Assembly: GCA_964036045.1 (NCBI GenBank)
Contig: OZ038381.1
Location: 121,895,843-121,959,842, forward strand
Origin: Eutreptiella sp. 'Long Island Sound 2002'
Taxonomy: Eukaryota; Euglenozoa; Euglenophyceae; Eutreptiales; Eutreptiaceae
Length of the DNA stretch: 64,000 bases
Direction: 5' to 3'
Made by a program: the position numbers and the translations under genes. Of this stretch, positions 1-8,966 are shown one piece after another. Position 1 is the first letter of the stretch. Each line of letters opens with the position of its first letter. The notes beneath the pieces are model-generated. The model saw only the letters and a list, made by a program, of their open reading frames with translations. It was not told the origin of the DNA and ran no database searches.

Positions 1-650
1 ATTTCAAATTGGTCAAGCTTCCCCCTAAGGTTAGCTTGGCCTTAGCAAACCACCATATGTGAACCTAAATGGTGGTGCATCAAGATAATTGAGTGGCGGG
101 TGCCAAATTTGCCCCAAAACAGCCATATTTGCCCTATTTAACTTCCCATTCTCGCATAAGTAGATTTAGGGGAGGTATCATGAGATTTCAAATTGCTCAC
201 GCTTGCTGCTAAGGTTAGGTTGGCCTTGGCAAACAACCATATGTGACCGTACATCCTCTTGCATCAACATATATCTACGGCGGTTGCCAAAATTGCCCCA
301 AAACAGTCATATTTGCCCTTTTTGACGTCCAATTCTAGTATAAGTAGATTTGCGGGAAGTGTCATGAGATGTTAAAGTGTTCCACCTTGTTCCTAAGGTT
401 AGTTCCGCCTTGGCAAAACACCATATGTGACCCTACATGCTCTGGCATCAAGGTATATCAACGGCGGGTGCCAAAACTGCCTCAAAACAGCCATATTTGC
501 CCTGTTTGACGTCTATTTCTAGTATAAGTAGATTCAGGGGAGGTATCATGAGATCTCAAATTGCTCCACCTTGTTCCTAAGGGTAGCTTGGCCTTAGTTC
601 CGGCACAGCATTTCCGTTAGTTTTGAGATACTAATTGATTCCCATTGAAA
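1..650. repeat. Satellite family 1 (about 184-bp tandem units)
   Basis: Tandem units are marked by a recurring GGGGAGGTATCATGAGAT-like block near 170, 354 and 537, giving a spacing of about 183-184 bp. Each unit also carries a 'gccttggcaaaacaccatat' block and a 'ccaaaattgccccaaaacag' block. The units differ by scattered substitutions and the first is cut by the window edge. No coding potential is seen. The size is close to a nucleosomal repeat, as in many satellites. Confidence 0.8.
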
Positions 651-1179
651 ACATAAAAGTGTTCCGGAATGCCATGCCTCCCCTTCTCGACAAGGAAGAC
701 GTCTAGTGCATCATTTGTTGCGTTTGAAAAGAAGATTATCCCAAGCCCCACCCCCCATATTTCAGGCAGTACCATGGGTCCAAAATGATGCCTTTGCCCC
801 CTGAACGAAGGGTCAGGGACCCCTGTCCCCTATTTTGAGGGTGCTGGATGCAAAAAAAGAGATTGTAGGGACACACAGATTGTGACTCACACAATTTCAC
901 ATATGATTTTACGATGTCGCCAGATCCCAAAATTCAGTTGCCGGACTACCGCTGAACCCGCCGCGGTCGCGATTTTCCCGCCGCAGCAAGCATTTTTGGC
1001 TCATTTTGCGAGATTTGTGCCAATTCTGTGCGCAGTTAAGCAGATTTAAGAAGCGCAATCTGCCAATCGCAATCATATCCTGCTCCTGTGATCAAACGAC
1101 GGTCATCCCATCAACCTTTAGGGAGATATTTCCAAAATACCGCCTTTTCGGGCCTTTTTTGGCACTTTTTCATGAAGAA
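651..1179. other. Spacer with a satellite-2 fragment
   Basis: About 815-880 matches the satellite-2 core (a C-run, then 'ttttgagggtgctggatgcaaaaa'). The rest (about 900-1179) is not obviously repeated in the window. No gene is seen; short ORFs here cross repeat sequence and look fortuitous. Confidence 0.5.
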
Positions 1180-1456
1180 AGTGGCCTAAGTGGATTTCGG
1201 GGAGGTCTCATGAGATTTCAAATGGGTCAAGGTTCTCCCTAAGGCTAGTTTGGCCTTAGCAAACCACAATATTTGACCCTAAATGGTGGTGCATCAAGAT
1301 AATTGAGTGGCGGGTGCCAAAATTGCCCCAAAACAGCCATATTTGCCCTTTTTAACTTGTAAATCTCGCATAAGTAGATTTAGGGGAGGTATCATGAGAT
1401 TTTAAATTGCTCACCCTTGTTGCTAAGGTTAGTTTGGCCTTGGCAAAACACCATAT
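1180..1456. repeat. Satellite family 1, second block
   Basis: GGGGAGG..TCATGAGAT blocks recur near 1198 and 1382, again 184 bp apart. The array passes directly into satellite family 2 at about 1456-1530. Confidence 0.75.
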
Positions 1457-3175
1457 GTGACCCTACATGTTCTTGAATCAAGATGTATCAACGGCGGGTG
1501 CCAAAATTGCCTCAAATACAGCATCCGTATGCTCCAAAATCTGCCATTTTCTTTCCAAAGTCGGCCAGTAATGGCCAGTTTTTTGTCAAATATTGATTTT
1601 TTTGGCTTCGGACAAGCAGTTGAAGACCCCCCCCCGATTTTGAGGGTGCTGGATGCCAAAAAGCAGATTATAGGGACATGGAGATCACAGAAACACAATT
1701 TACAGCGTCCGTATGCACCCAAATGTGCCATTTTTCATGAAAAACCGGCCAAAAATGGCCGTTTTTTGGTCAAAAATTGATTTTTTTGGCTTCAGACAAG
1801 ACGTTGAAGACCCCGGCCCCATTTCAAGGGTGCTGGATACAAAAAAGCAGGTTGTAGAGGCATATAGATCACAAAAACACAATTGGCAGCATGTGTATTC
1901 ACCAAAATTTGTCATTTTTCATGATAAAACCGCCAAAAATGGCCATGTTTTGGTCAAAAATTGAGTTTTTCGGCTTCATATAAGCGGTTGAAGACCCACT
2001 CCCCCCTTTTTTGAGGGTGCTGGATGCAAAAAAGCAGGTTGTAGAGGCACACAGATCACAAAAAATCCATTTACAGCATCTGTAGGTACCCAAATTTGCC
2101 ATTTTTCATGAAAAACCGGCCGTTTTGTGGTCAAAAACTGAGTTTTTTGGCCTCGGACAAGAAGTTTAGACCCCCCCCCTATTTTGAGGGTGCTGGATGC
2201 GGAGACGCAGGATGTAGAGGCATATAGGTCACAAAAACACAATTGCCAGCTGTGTATGCACCAAAATTTGCCATTTTTCATGATAAAACGGCCAAAAATG
2301 GCCATGTTTTGGTCAAAAATTGAGTTTTTTGGCTTCATGTAAGCAGTTGAAGACCCCCTGCCCCCTGTGTTGAGGGTGCTGGATGCGAATGAGCAGGTTG
2401 TAGAGGCACACAGACCACCAAAGCTCCATTTACAGCATGCGTATGCACCAAAATGTGCCATTTTTCATGAAAAAACGGCCAAAAATGGCCGTTTTTTGGT
2501 CTAAAATTGAGTTTTTCAGCCTCAGACAAGCAGTTGAAGACCCACCCCCCCTATTGTGAGGGTGCTGGATGCAAAAACGCAGGTTGTAGAGGCAACAGAC
2601 CACAAAAACTCCTTTTTCAGCATCCGTAGGTACCAAAAACTGCCATTTTTCATGAAAAAACGGCCAAAAATAGCCGTTTTGTGGTCAAAAACTGAGTTTT
2701 TTGGCCTCGGACAAGCAGTTCAAAACCCCACCCCTATTTTGAGGGTGCTGGATGCAAAGAAGCAGGTTTTAGAGGCTTATAGGTCACGAAAACACAATTT
2801 GCAGCATGTGGATGCACCAAACCTTGCCATTTTTAATGAAAAACCGGCCAAAAATGGCGGTTTTTTGTTCAAAAACTGAGTTTTTCGACTTCAGACAAGC
2901 AGTTGAAGACCCCCCTGGCCCTATTTTGAGGGTGCTGGATGCAAACAAGCAGGTTTTAGGGGCACACAGATCACAAAAACACAATTTGCAGCATGTGTAT
3001 GCACCAAATTTCACCATTTTTCATGGAAACAATGGCCGTTTTTTGGTCAAAAAGTGAGTTTTTTGGCCACAGACAAGCAGTTGAAGACCCCCCCCCCTTT
3101 TTTGAGCGTGTTGGATGCAAAAAAGCATGTCGTTTGGACACAAAGATCACTCAAACACAACTTACAGCATGCTAA
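1457..3175. repeat. Satellite family 2 (about 185-bp tandem units)
   Basis: The 'gccatttttcatga' block occurs near 1728, 1913, 2099, 2271, 2458, 2643, 2828 and 3013, with spacings of 172-187 bp and mostly 185. Each unit contains a short palindrome around GGCCAAAAATGGCC, a C-run of variable length after 'gttgaagacc', then 'ttgagggtgctggatgc'. The many overlapping ORFs on both strands translate the same monomer and are not genes. Confidence 0.9.
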
Positions 3176-3734
3176 CTACTTAAAAGGGTGTTTTTTTTTA
3201 TGCTGCAGGTTTTGGGATTTTTGGACGTCATAAAATCCTATGTGACGCGCGCTGTGACCCTGTCATAACGTAAGACGAAAAATCAATCTCCTTGTGCCTA
3301 TCTACTGGTTGCTCCTCACTGAACTGAAAAGGTTGCAAGCTGCAGGAGGCATCTGTACTAGACACACATCCCCTCCTCCCGTTGGGAGTCTCATTCGGGC
3401 CAGTCCTTCAGGAGTATACGCTCCCCCCGGAGGTACACTTCCCCCTCACCAAGGAAAGCATCACTGGGGATCATCGGAATACCACCACGCCGCTTATCAT
3501 GTCTGCAGCCCAATGGTTGGTGAGTCCTACTGCCCCAGCCTCCCACCGTACAGTAATCTGCACGGAGTAGTACCAATAAAGCACCAACACGCTGGACTAG
3601 GTACCAGTGGAGTCCGTTCAGTCTGAGATTTCCACCTCCATACAAACACCCGGACTGCGGGTCACCTGAGCACGCCGGCCTGCGTGAACAGGTTCCGTCC
3701 CTTCGCAACTCACTGAGGCACTTTATTCGCCTGC
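3176..3734. other. Unassigned sequence between satellite and element D remnant
   Basis: No repeat partner was found elsewhere in the window and no protein family was recognised. A minus-strand ORF of 155 codons (3391-3858) runs across the junction into D and into the A LTR, so it is unlikely to be a gene. Confidence 0.4.
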
Positions 3735-3822
3735 CCCTCTGTTTCCTAACCTCCCAGGGGCGTTCAGCACTCATGTGCTGACAAGTAGGCCTAATCAATG
3801 TGTACCATGACAGGTTCAGGAC
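3735..3822 (+). mobile_element. Element D remnant, left piece (chromovirus 3' UTR)
   Basis: The start 'tttcctaacctcccagggg' matches C just after its chromodomain gene (about 46035). The last 5 bases, AGGAC, are repeated after the A 3' LTR at 16272-16276. Joining 3822 to 16277 gives a run that aligns with C near 46130-46150, so A split D here. D's coding part is not present to the left. Confidence 0.7.
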
Positions 3823-4612
3823 AGTAAGAAAAAGTGCTTTTCCAATGCTTTGAGGCATACTCTAGTTGTATTAGAGATGCACTGAGCATCCATGCATTTC
3901 TATCTTAGTATTGGTCCCACCAAAACTGGTGATAACACATTTTGACCTATGGAACCAAACACCCAATCAGGATATGGAGTGGACCCCTTAATCCCCTTTC
4001 AATGTGAAGCTATTCATCTTTTCCTGAGTTAACTGAGAACTGACATATCCAAAGTAGAGCCTATGAATTTATCTATGTTTTTCCATGAATTCTTAGCTAT
4101 CCTAGTGGTATGCACCCTAGGGGGCTGGGCACCTCTTTTTGAGAGTGCCTGGGTTCAATTCCTGGTCAGCCTAGCTAAGTAGGAAGATCCCATGTGACAT
4201 GGCAGTGACCTCATCGCCACATGCCCTGCCACCTCAGCACATATGGGACCCAAAACAAAGAGTGCACATCTCCTGAGATGGCATTATGGAGAGAGAGTGA
4301 CCATGGGGTAGTTTTCTCACTCTTTTCCAAAAACATTTCAGCTATCTTTGTGAATATGCAATCATTTGTGACCTGAGTTGCAGTTTCTGTGAATATCCAA
4401 TCATCGTTCTGAGTGTCTATTTTTTTCGCCCTTCATGCTTTGATCCTGAATTCTCTTCTCCTTGCATACTACTGGCTTGGGTTATCCTGGATTGACTCTA
4501 TTTCTGCAAACAAAAGGTTTTCATCTTCCAAAACAAGCAGCAGGAAACCCTACACCTACAGCAAGCAGCAGGAGAAGCAAAAACACAGTGCTGAAACCAC
4601 TATAAACTTTTC
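3823..4612 (+). repeat. 5' LTR of element A
   Basis: Near-identical to 15480-16271, differing by scattered substitutions. It starts AGTAAGAAAAAG, lacking the usual TG, and ends ACTTTTCT. The same starting motif opens the LTRs of C, F and G, so these belong to one superfamily. The exact right end is ambiguous by one base because its T overlaps the primer site. Confidence 0.9.
4095..4172 (+). other. tRNA-like (SINE-like) segment inside the A LTR
   Basis: 'CCTAGTGGTATGCACC' resembles a Pol III A box. 'GGGTTCAATTCC' fits the B box (GGTTCRANNCC) about 45 bp later, the spacing found in tRNAs. Equivalent segments lie at about 15752-15828 and, inverted, at about 53631-53710 and 59391-59470. It is too degenerate to call a functional tRNA gene. 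Confidence 0.5.
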
Positions 4613-4627
4613 TGGTAGCAAGAGGCA
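4613..4627 (+). promoter_or_regulatory. Primer-binding site of element A (tRNA-iMet type)
   Basis: TGGTAGCAAGAGGCA follows the 5' LTR directly. TGGTAGCAGAG is the complement of the 3' end of many eukaryotic initiator tRNAs (..CTCTGCTACCA). The A copy has an extra A relative to the C and B sites. It would prime minus-strand DNA synthesis. Confidence 0.8.
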
Positions 4628-4713
4628 GCCTGTCTCTGCGCACCGGCAGCAACCCCGCGCCGTACATCCAGTGCGCCGAGTACGGGCATATATAAGCAGA
4701 AGGGTGAAAGAAG

Positions 4714-7206
4714 ATGGATCCAAGAAAGGAGGACGCCGACGTGAAGACAGCGCCAGCGCCTGAGGCACCGGCAAGGCCAGCACCTGGCGCTGTACCTTCG
4801 GCGGAGCCCTTACATGGGCCAGTGGATGCGGCTGAGGACTCCCTGGATGGACTCCAGACGGCCTTCGGGGCCCTGTCCGTCGAAGAGGTGGTGGCGCAGC
4901 CTGCAAAGAGGAAGAGAGAGAGCGAGAAGGATGCTGGAGACGAAGCAGACGAAGGAGAGGAACAAGGGCAAGACCTGACGCATGACCCTACCTTCGAAGG
5001 CGCACCAAGCGCTTCTGGCCTCCACCCATCACCCTCTCCTATAACCACCACACTCCCAGCCGCCGCAACATCCACTCCTACAACCAACCCGCCTATGGCA
5101 GAGGGCACAGGCTTTACTGGCATGCCTCCCTACCCCGCCTATGGTATGGGCCCACCAACCACTGCGCTCCTTGAGGCAACTACTGCCAGTGAGCCGGTGG
5201 CTTCCAGCTCTGCGCCGCGATGGTATGCGGCTGAATATTCCCATCCACTACCCGCTACTGGAACCTATGTGGATGTTCCGGGGTATGCTCCTGGGTATGC
5301 ACCTGGGTATGCACCCTTGAGTGGATTGAGGAGAGGACCAGAGTCTCTTGGAGGCAGGAGTAGAGGATCGGGGAGATCCTCCAACAGGTCCCTGACGCGG
5401 TCGGAGATCAACGAGGTGCTCCGAGGAGCAACTTCAAAAATCGTTGGCGACCTCACCAAAGAGATCCTTGAGAAGCTGGAGCCCCTGATGATCCCGCCCC
5501 AAGCGTCACCTATCTCGGTGGAAATGTCACCCCACCGAGTACAGGCTAACCACCTGGCTGCAGGGTTGACAAATACCCTGGGGAGCCTGAGGAGCCGACC
5601 GATGCCGACTCCTGCAGCTGTACCGAGAAGTCCCTTCGTGCCGAGAACGGCCCAGCCGCCCTACAGCCACGTGACGAGCTGGACGAGGGCCGAGCTGGAC
5701 CGGCTGGGGCTGACAGCCTTGAGGGCTATGGTGGACGTGGAGCCTTATGGCTCCAGTGATCTAGGCGGAGACCCCTCCGATGACGAGCCGCCGTCGATGG
5801 ATTCTTCTTCGCCCTCAGATGACGATGACCCTGAGGACCCCGAGGACCCAAAGGGTAAGAAGAAGAAGAAGAAGAAGAAGAAGACCCGACGCCCTGAAGG
5901 ACGCAGGACTCAGGAGGCGAAGGCTATCGCCACCTCCAAGATAGTGGTGAACCTGCCTGAGTTCACAGGCAAGGACCTCAGCGAGTTTGCTGAGATTTTT
6001 GGCCGGTTCCTACGACTGACCGGCCAGACCCACGCCATCGGGCGAGTGAAGTGCGATCTGCTCCTGCAGTGCTGCAAGACCAAGTACCTGGAGAAGCAGG
6101 TCAGGCAGATCGTGACTAACTCCGCCACCTTTGCCGATGTGTTGGTTGCCCTGGAGAGGCAGTACCCGACCTACGAAACCGACCTCTCCATCAGGGCCGA
6201 GATCCAGAACCTGCCCGTGCTGCCCAACAACCCCAAACCTGGCAGGGTCTCCGAGCTGTTGGCTGACCTGGATCACTGGCCTGGACGACTGACGCCCGGT
6301 TCCTACAGCAGCGACGACCTGCTGTTCTGGTTGGTGGCCAAGCTCCCTCGAGAGCTATGGGACGAGTGCCGTTCGACGGCGGAGCGCAAGGCTAGATCCC
6401 TCCGCTACGAGGATCTATGCGTGCTACTCCTGGAGCTGGCGCTGGAGAAGGAGAGCGACCAGCACTTGAACAACTACCGTCCTGGTGGTGGAGGTTCTGG
6501 AGGCCATCGCAAAGGGTACCAAGGGTCCCGACCTGGGCATTGGACTACCCCCAAACACGCCCACGCCCGCATCATGGAGAACGTGAAGGAGCTATTCTGG
6601 TGTGATGCCAGAGACGAGCAGGGCCACCTGCAGCATGCCCCTGACTGCGAGCACCGAGACTGCTTTGTAGTCCAGGGGAAGCAGCAGGAAAAGAACACCG
6701 GCGCCAAAGCGAAGCTGCCGGATCATTACCGGTGCACCATCACGTGTGCATTCTGCGGTAAGCGGAAGCACTACGACGATGAGTGCTACCATAAGCAACG
6801 CCTATCGGCGAAGCTTAAAGGGGAAGATCCTGGCAAAGGCTCAAGCAAAGGTGGAGGCAAAGGCAAAGGCAACGACTCCGGCAAGAGCAAGTCGAAAGGA
6901 CGTGGTCAAGGGCAAGACAAGGGTCAAGGTGGACGAGGAGGAGGCGCTAACCGCCAGCCCGACAACAAGAACAAGGACAAGAACGGAGGCAACCCCAACC
7001 CTAATCCAGGGGGGAACTCCGAGCCCTCTGGAGGGCAGTCTGGTCCTACCACGCGCTCACAGACGCAGGTCCAGCAAGAACAAGGAGCCAAGCGTGAGCA
7101 TGAAGGTGGTGATGACGGCAACGCTAAGAAGAGGAGCCGTTTCATGAGGATGGCCCGCAAATTGCGGAACAAGGGGTTCGAGGTGACCTGTCCCGCGGAA
7201 TTCTGA
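4714..7206 (+). CDS. gag: Gag polyprotein of element A
   Basis: 830 codons. The N-terminal 400 residues are low-complexity, Pro/Ala/Ser-rich, with a GYAP triplet repeat near residue 190 and an acidic stretch followed by a lysine run encoded by (AAG)n. A capsid-like helical region starts near residue 412 (LPEFTGKDLSEFAEIFGRFL) and is clearly shared with element C. Near residues 640-655 is a Cys/His cluster (HAPDCEHRDC), then a CCHC zinc knuckle at about 678-691 (C-x2-C-x4-H-x4-C), and a Gly/Lys/Gln-rich basic tail that should bind RNA. It forms the cytoplasmic particle that packages the element RNA. The first ATG after the leader was taken as start. It ends in TGA with pol following in the same frame. 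Confidence 0.85.
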   Translation: MDPRKEDADVKTAPAPEAPARPAPGAVPSAEPLHGPVDAAEDSLDGLQTAFGALSVEEVVAQPAKRKRESEKDAGDEADEGEEQGQDLTHDPTFEGAPSASGLHPSPSPITTTLPAAATSTPTTNPPMAEGTGFTGMPPYPAYGMGPPTTALLEATTASEPVASSSAPRWYAAEYSHPLPATGTYVDVPGYAPGYAPGYAPLSGLRRGPESLGGRSRGSGRSSNRSLTRSEINEVLRGATSKIVGDLTKEILEKLEPLMIPPQASPISVEMSPHRVQANHLAAGLTNTLGSLRSRPMPTPAAVPRSPFVPRTAQPPYSHVTSWTRAELDRLGLTALRAMVDVEPYGSSDLGGDPSDDEPPSMDSSSPSDDDDPEDPEDPKGKKKKKKKKKTRRPEGRRTQEAKAIATSKIVVNLPEFTGKDLSEFAEIFGRFLRLTGQTHAIGRVKCDLLLQCCKTKYLEKQVRQIVTNSATFADVLVALERQYPTYETDLSIRAEIQNLPVLPNNPKPGRVSELLADLDHWPGRLTPGSYSSDDLLFWLVAKLPRELWDECRSTAERKARSLRYEDLCVLLLELALEKESDQHLNNYRPGGGGSGGHRKGYQGSRPGHWTTPKHAHARIMENVKELFWCDARDEQGHLQHAPDCEHRDCFVVQGKQQEKNTGAKAKLPDHYRCTITCAFCGKRKHYDDECYHKQRLSAKLKGEDPGKGSSKGGGKGKGNDSGKSKSKGRGQGQDKGQGGRGGGANRQPDNKNKDKNGGNPNPNPGGNSEPSGGQSGPTTRSQTQVQQEQGAKREHEGGDDGNAKKRSRFMRMARKLRNKGFEVTCPAEF
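7204..7206 (+). other. Gag-pol stop codon (probable readthrough site)
   Basis: The TGA after CPAEF is followed by CAGGGA, and the protease continues in the same frame. Element C has a TAG at the homologous place (33562-33564, after PAEE), and B has a same-frame TAG between gag and protease (25061-25063). Conserved position and frame argue for translational suppression rather than decay; this is inference. Confidence 0.55.
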
Positions 7207-7236
7207 CAGGGACGCTCTGGTGGCACCCAAGACCTG

Positions 7237-8952
7237 GTGTTTTGGGTACGTATCCGACTAGGGGGACGCGAATACCTGGGGGTATTGGACACTGGCGCCA
7301 CCATATCTATAGTGGCCAAGAAAATTTTACCTTGTGGGAGCCTGAAGAACACCATGACCACCGCTGCTATACGCATGGGGGATGGACATGTGGTGCACAG
7401 CTGCGGGGACTGTGAAGTGGAGGTACCTATGGGCTCACAGACTATCGCCCATCGGTTCTATGTGATGGACACTGAGGCCTTCGACTTTGTACTGGGTACT
7501 GACTTCTTCGTACAGCACTCCCAGATACAATCCCTGACGCTGCAAGCGCCCTACCTCCTCTACGTGGACCACGGCAGTGGCAGAGAGTCTGTGCCACTGG
7601 AGCAGTCGGAACATACCTCGAGTTACCTGAGACTATCGAAGGAGGAGCCCTGGAACATGATGGCGGCCTCCAAAACTGAGGACTATCAACTATTGGGGGA
7701 AGTCCTAGACCAAGGTCTGAAGGAGTTGGGTTACTCTCGAGAAGACCTGAGTGTGGAGTTGTTCGCCAGCAACAAGCAGCATGTACTGGACCTTTACTGC
7801 AGCAAGGGGAAGAACTGCAGCTACAAATTTTACTGGCCCTCTTTCGGGATGGCCTACGGGAACCCCAGGTTCAGTGAACTTGGGAAGGTGCTGACCAAGG
7901 TGGCCTTGGAACGTTCCCGTATGGTCCTGTGTTCCCCCGATTTGGGAGCCCATGGGGGCAACGAGTACTGGCGAAACCTCCTGGACAGGCTGACTATCAG
8001 CTCTGTTCGTTTACCTGATGAGGCCATCTACATACCTCTGGGACGCAAGACGCCTATTGGGAAGCCCGGATGGGGGAGTATGCTTAGCGTGGTGGACGGA
8101 GGTCTTACCTCCATTCCCTGGGAGGATCTGGACTCGACTCTGGTCCAGGCTATACAACGAGAAAGCGACGGACTCGCCTTGGGTGACTTGAAGGATCGCC
8201 TACGACCTCAAGATGCTGTTGAGACTGCACCTGGAGGAGATGAGTACGTCGTGACTGACACCAACGCCCCCAACTCTCCCTGTCATGTACCTGTTTCTGA
8301 TGGAGTCTCTGAGTGTGGACTATCTGAGCTGCCTAGCTCTATCCACTCAGACGACGAAACTGAGCAAGACGCCTTCTTCGTGCAGACCTGTGTGGAGGAA
8401 GTGGAGAACGCCGAGTACGTCGCCCCACTGAAACCCCTACTCTCCATGAGGGTGGAAGACCCCGTGGACGAGGAGCTGGACCCTCGATCCAGGCTCAGGG
8501 AGTATGTGGATTCCAAGAGGAAGTTGGTGGCGAAAAAGCTGTGCTACGCGAAGCCTGACCGCAGCTCATGGCCACTGAAGCAAGGACGTATGGGAGACCT
8601 ATCCCAATTGAAGGAGGACCTCGAACAGAAGATCACCACCTGGCAAAGGGAGGTAGATCTCAAGCTTATGAAGAGCGTGTGGGGCGCCCATGTGAGGACC
8701 CCAGAGGAGGACGACCTCTCGGAGGAATGTGTATGTGAACCCCCTCGAGCGTGCCTATGTTGCCATCGTGCACCGGAGATGGTTGAACAAGACCTTCTAT
8801 ATGCCTACCAAGGGCTGAAGGACACTACCACGGGCGAAGAGTCGGTGGAGGACCACCTCCCGACGTCTTTTCAGGGGGCAAGCAACTTACACTCTGAGGA
8901 GGACATGGAGGACAAGATCAAGGTATTGGACCGCGGGTACAGAAGCTTATAA
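7237..8952 (+). CDS. pro: Pol N-terminal part of A: aspartic protease plus E/D-x-F-A-S module
   Basis: The frame is open from just after the gag stop; 7237 is only a nominal GTG start, since translation probably enters from gag. The retropepsin motif DTGATISIV lies near residue 18 and the second motif FDFVLGTDFF near 85, giving a protease that cuts Gag-Pol. Near residue 174 begins a module with ELFASNKQHVLDLYCS, then GNPRFSELGKVLTKVA, a VLCSPD strand and YWRNLLDRLTI. It resembles Dam-like or DIRS-type 'FAS..NPPF..VL.KI' domains, but NPPF has become NPRF here. An acidic linker follows. The frame breaks near 8940, just before RT; element C is continuous across that spot apart from a TGA. Confidence 0.75.
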   Translation: MFWVRIRLGGREYLGVLDTGATISIVAKKILPCGSLKNTMTTAAIRMGDGHVVHSCGDCEVEVPMGSQTIAHRFYVMDTEAFDFVLGTDFFVQHSQIQSLTLQAPYLLYVDHGSGRESVPLEQSEHTSSYLRLSKEEPWNMMAASKTEDYQLLGEVLDQGLKELGYSREDLSVELFASNKQHVLDLYCSKGKNCSYKFYWPSFGMAYGNPRFSELGKVLTKVALERSRMVLCSPDLGAHGGNEYWRNLLDRLTISSVRLPDEAIYIPLGRKTPIGKPGWGSMLSVVDGGLTSIPWEDLDSTLVQAIQRESDGLALGDLKDRLRPQDAVETAPGGDEYVVTDTNAPNSPCHVPVSDGVSECGLSELPSSIHSDDETEQDAFFVQTCVEEVENAEYVAPLKPLLSMRVEDPVDEELDPRSRLREYVDSKRKLVAKKLCYAKPDRSSWPLKQGRMGDLSQLKEDLEQKITTWQREVDLKLMKSVWGAHVRTPEEDDLSEECVCEPPRACLCCHRAPEMVEQDLLYAYQGLKDTTTGEESVEDHLPTSFQGASNLHSEEDMEDKIKVLDRGYRSL

Positions 8953-8966
8953 GGACCTATCTGGAG

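Noticed and set aside
970-1020. 'GCATTTTTGGCTCATTTTG' resembling the dinoflagellate spliced-leader core (CATTTTGGCTCAAG).
   Set aside because: The match is short and imperfect, no splice donor or snRNA-like context is seen, and it lies in satellite spacer. It is not used as evidence for a dinoflagellate host.
1429-3057. Overlapping ORFs of 60-160 codons on both strands with similar peptides.
   Set aside because: They are translations of the 185-bp satellite monomer in different frames.
3391-3858. A 155-codon minus ORF with several Cys residues.
   Set aside because: It spans unassigned DNA, the D remnant and the start of the A LTR, so it cannot predate the insertion as a unit.
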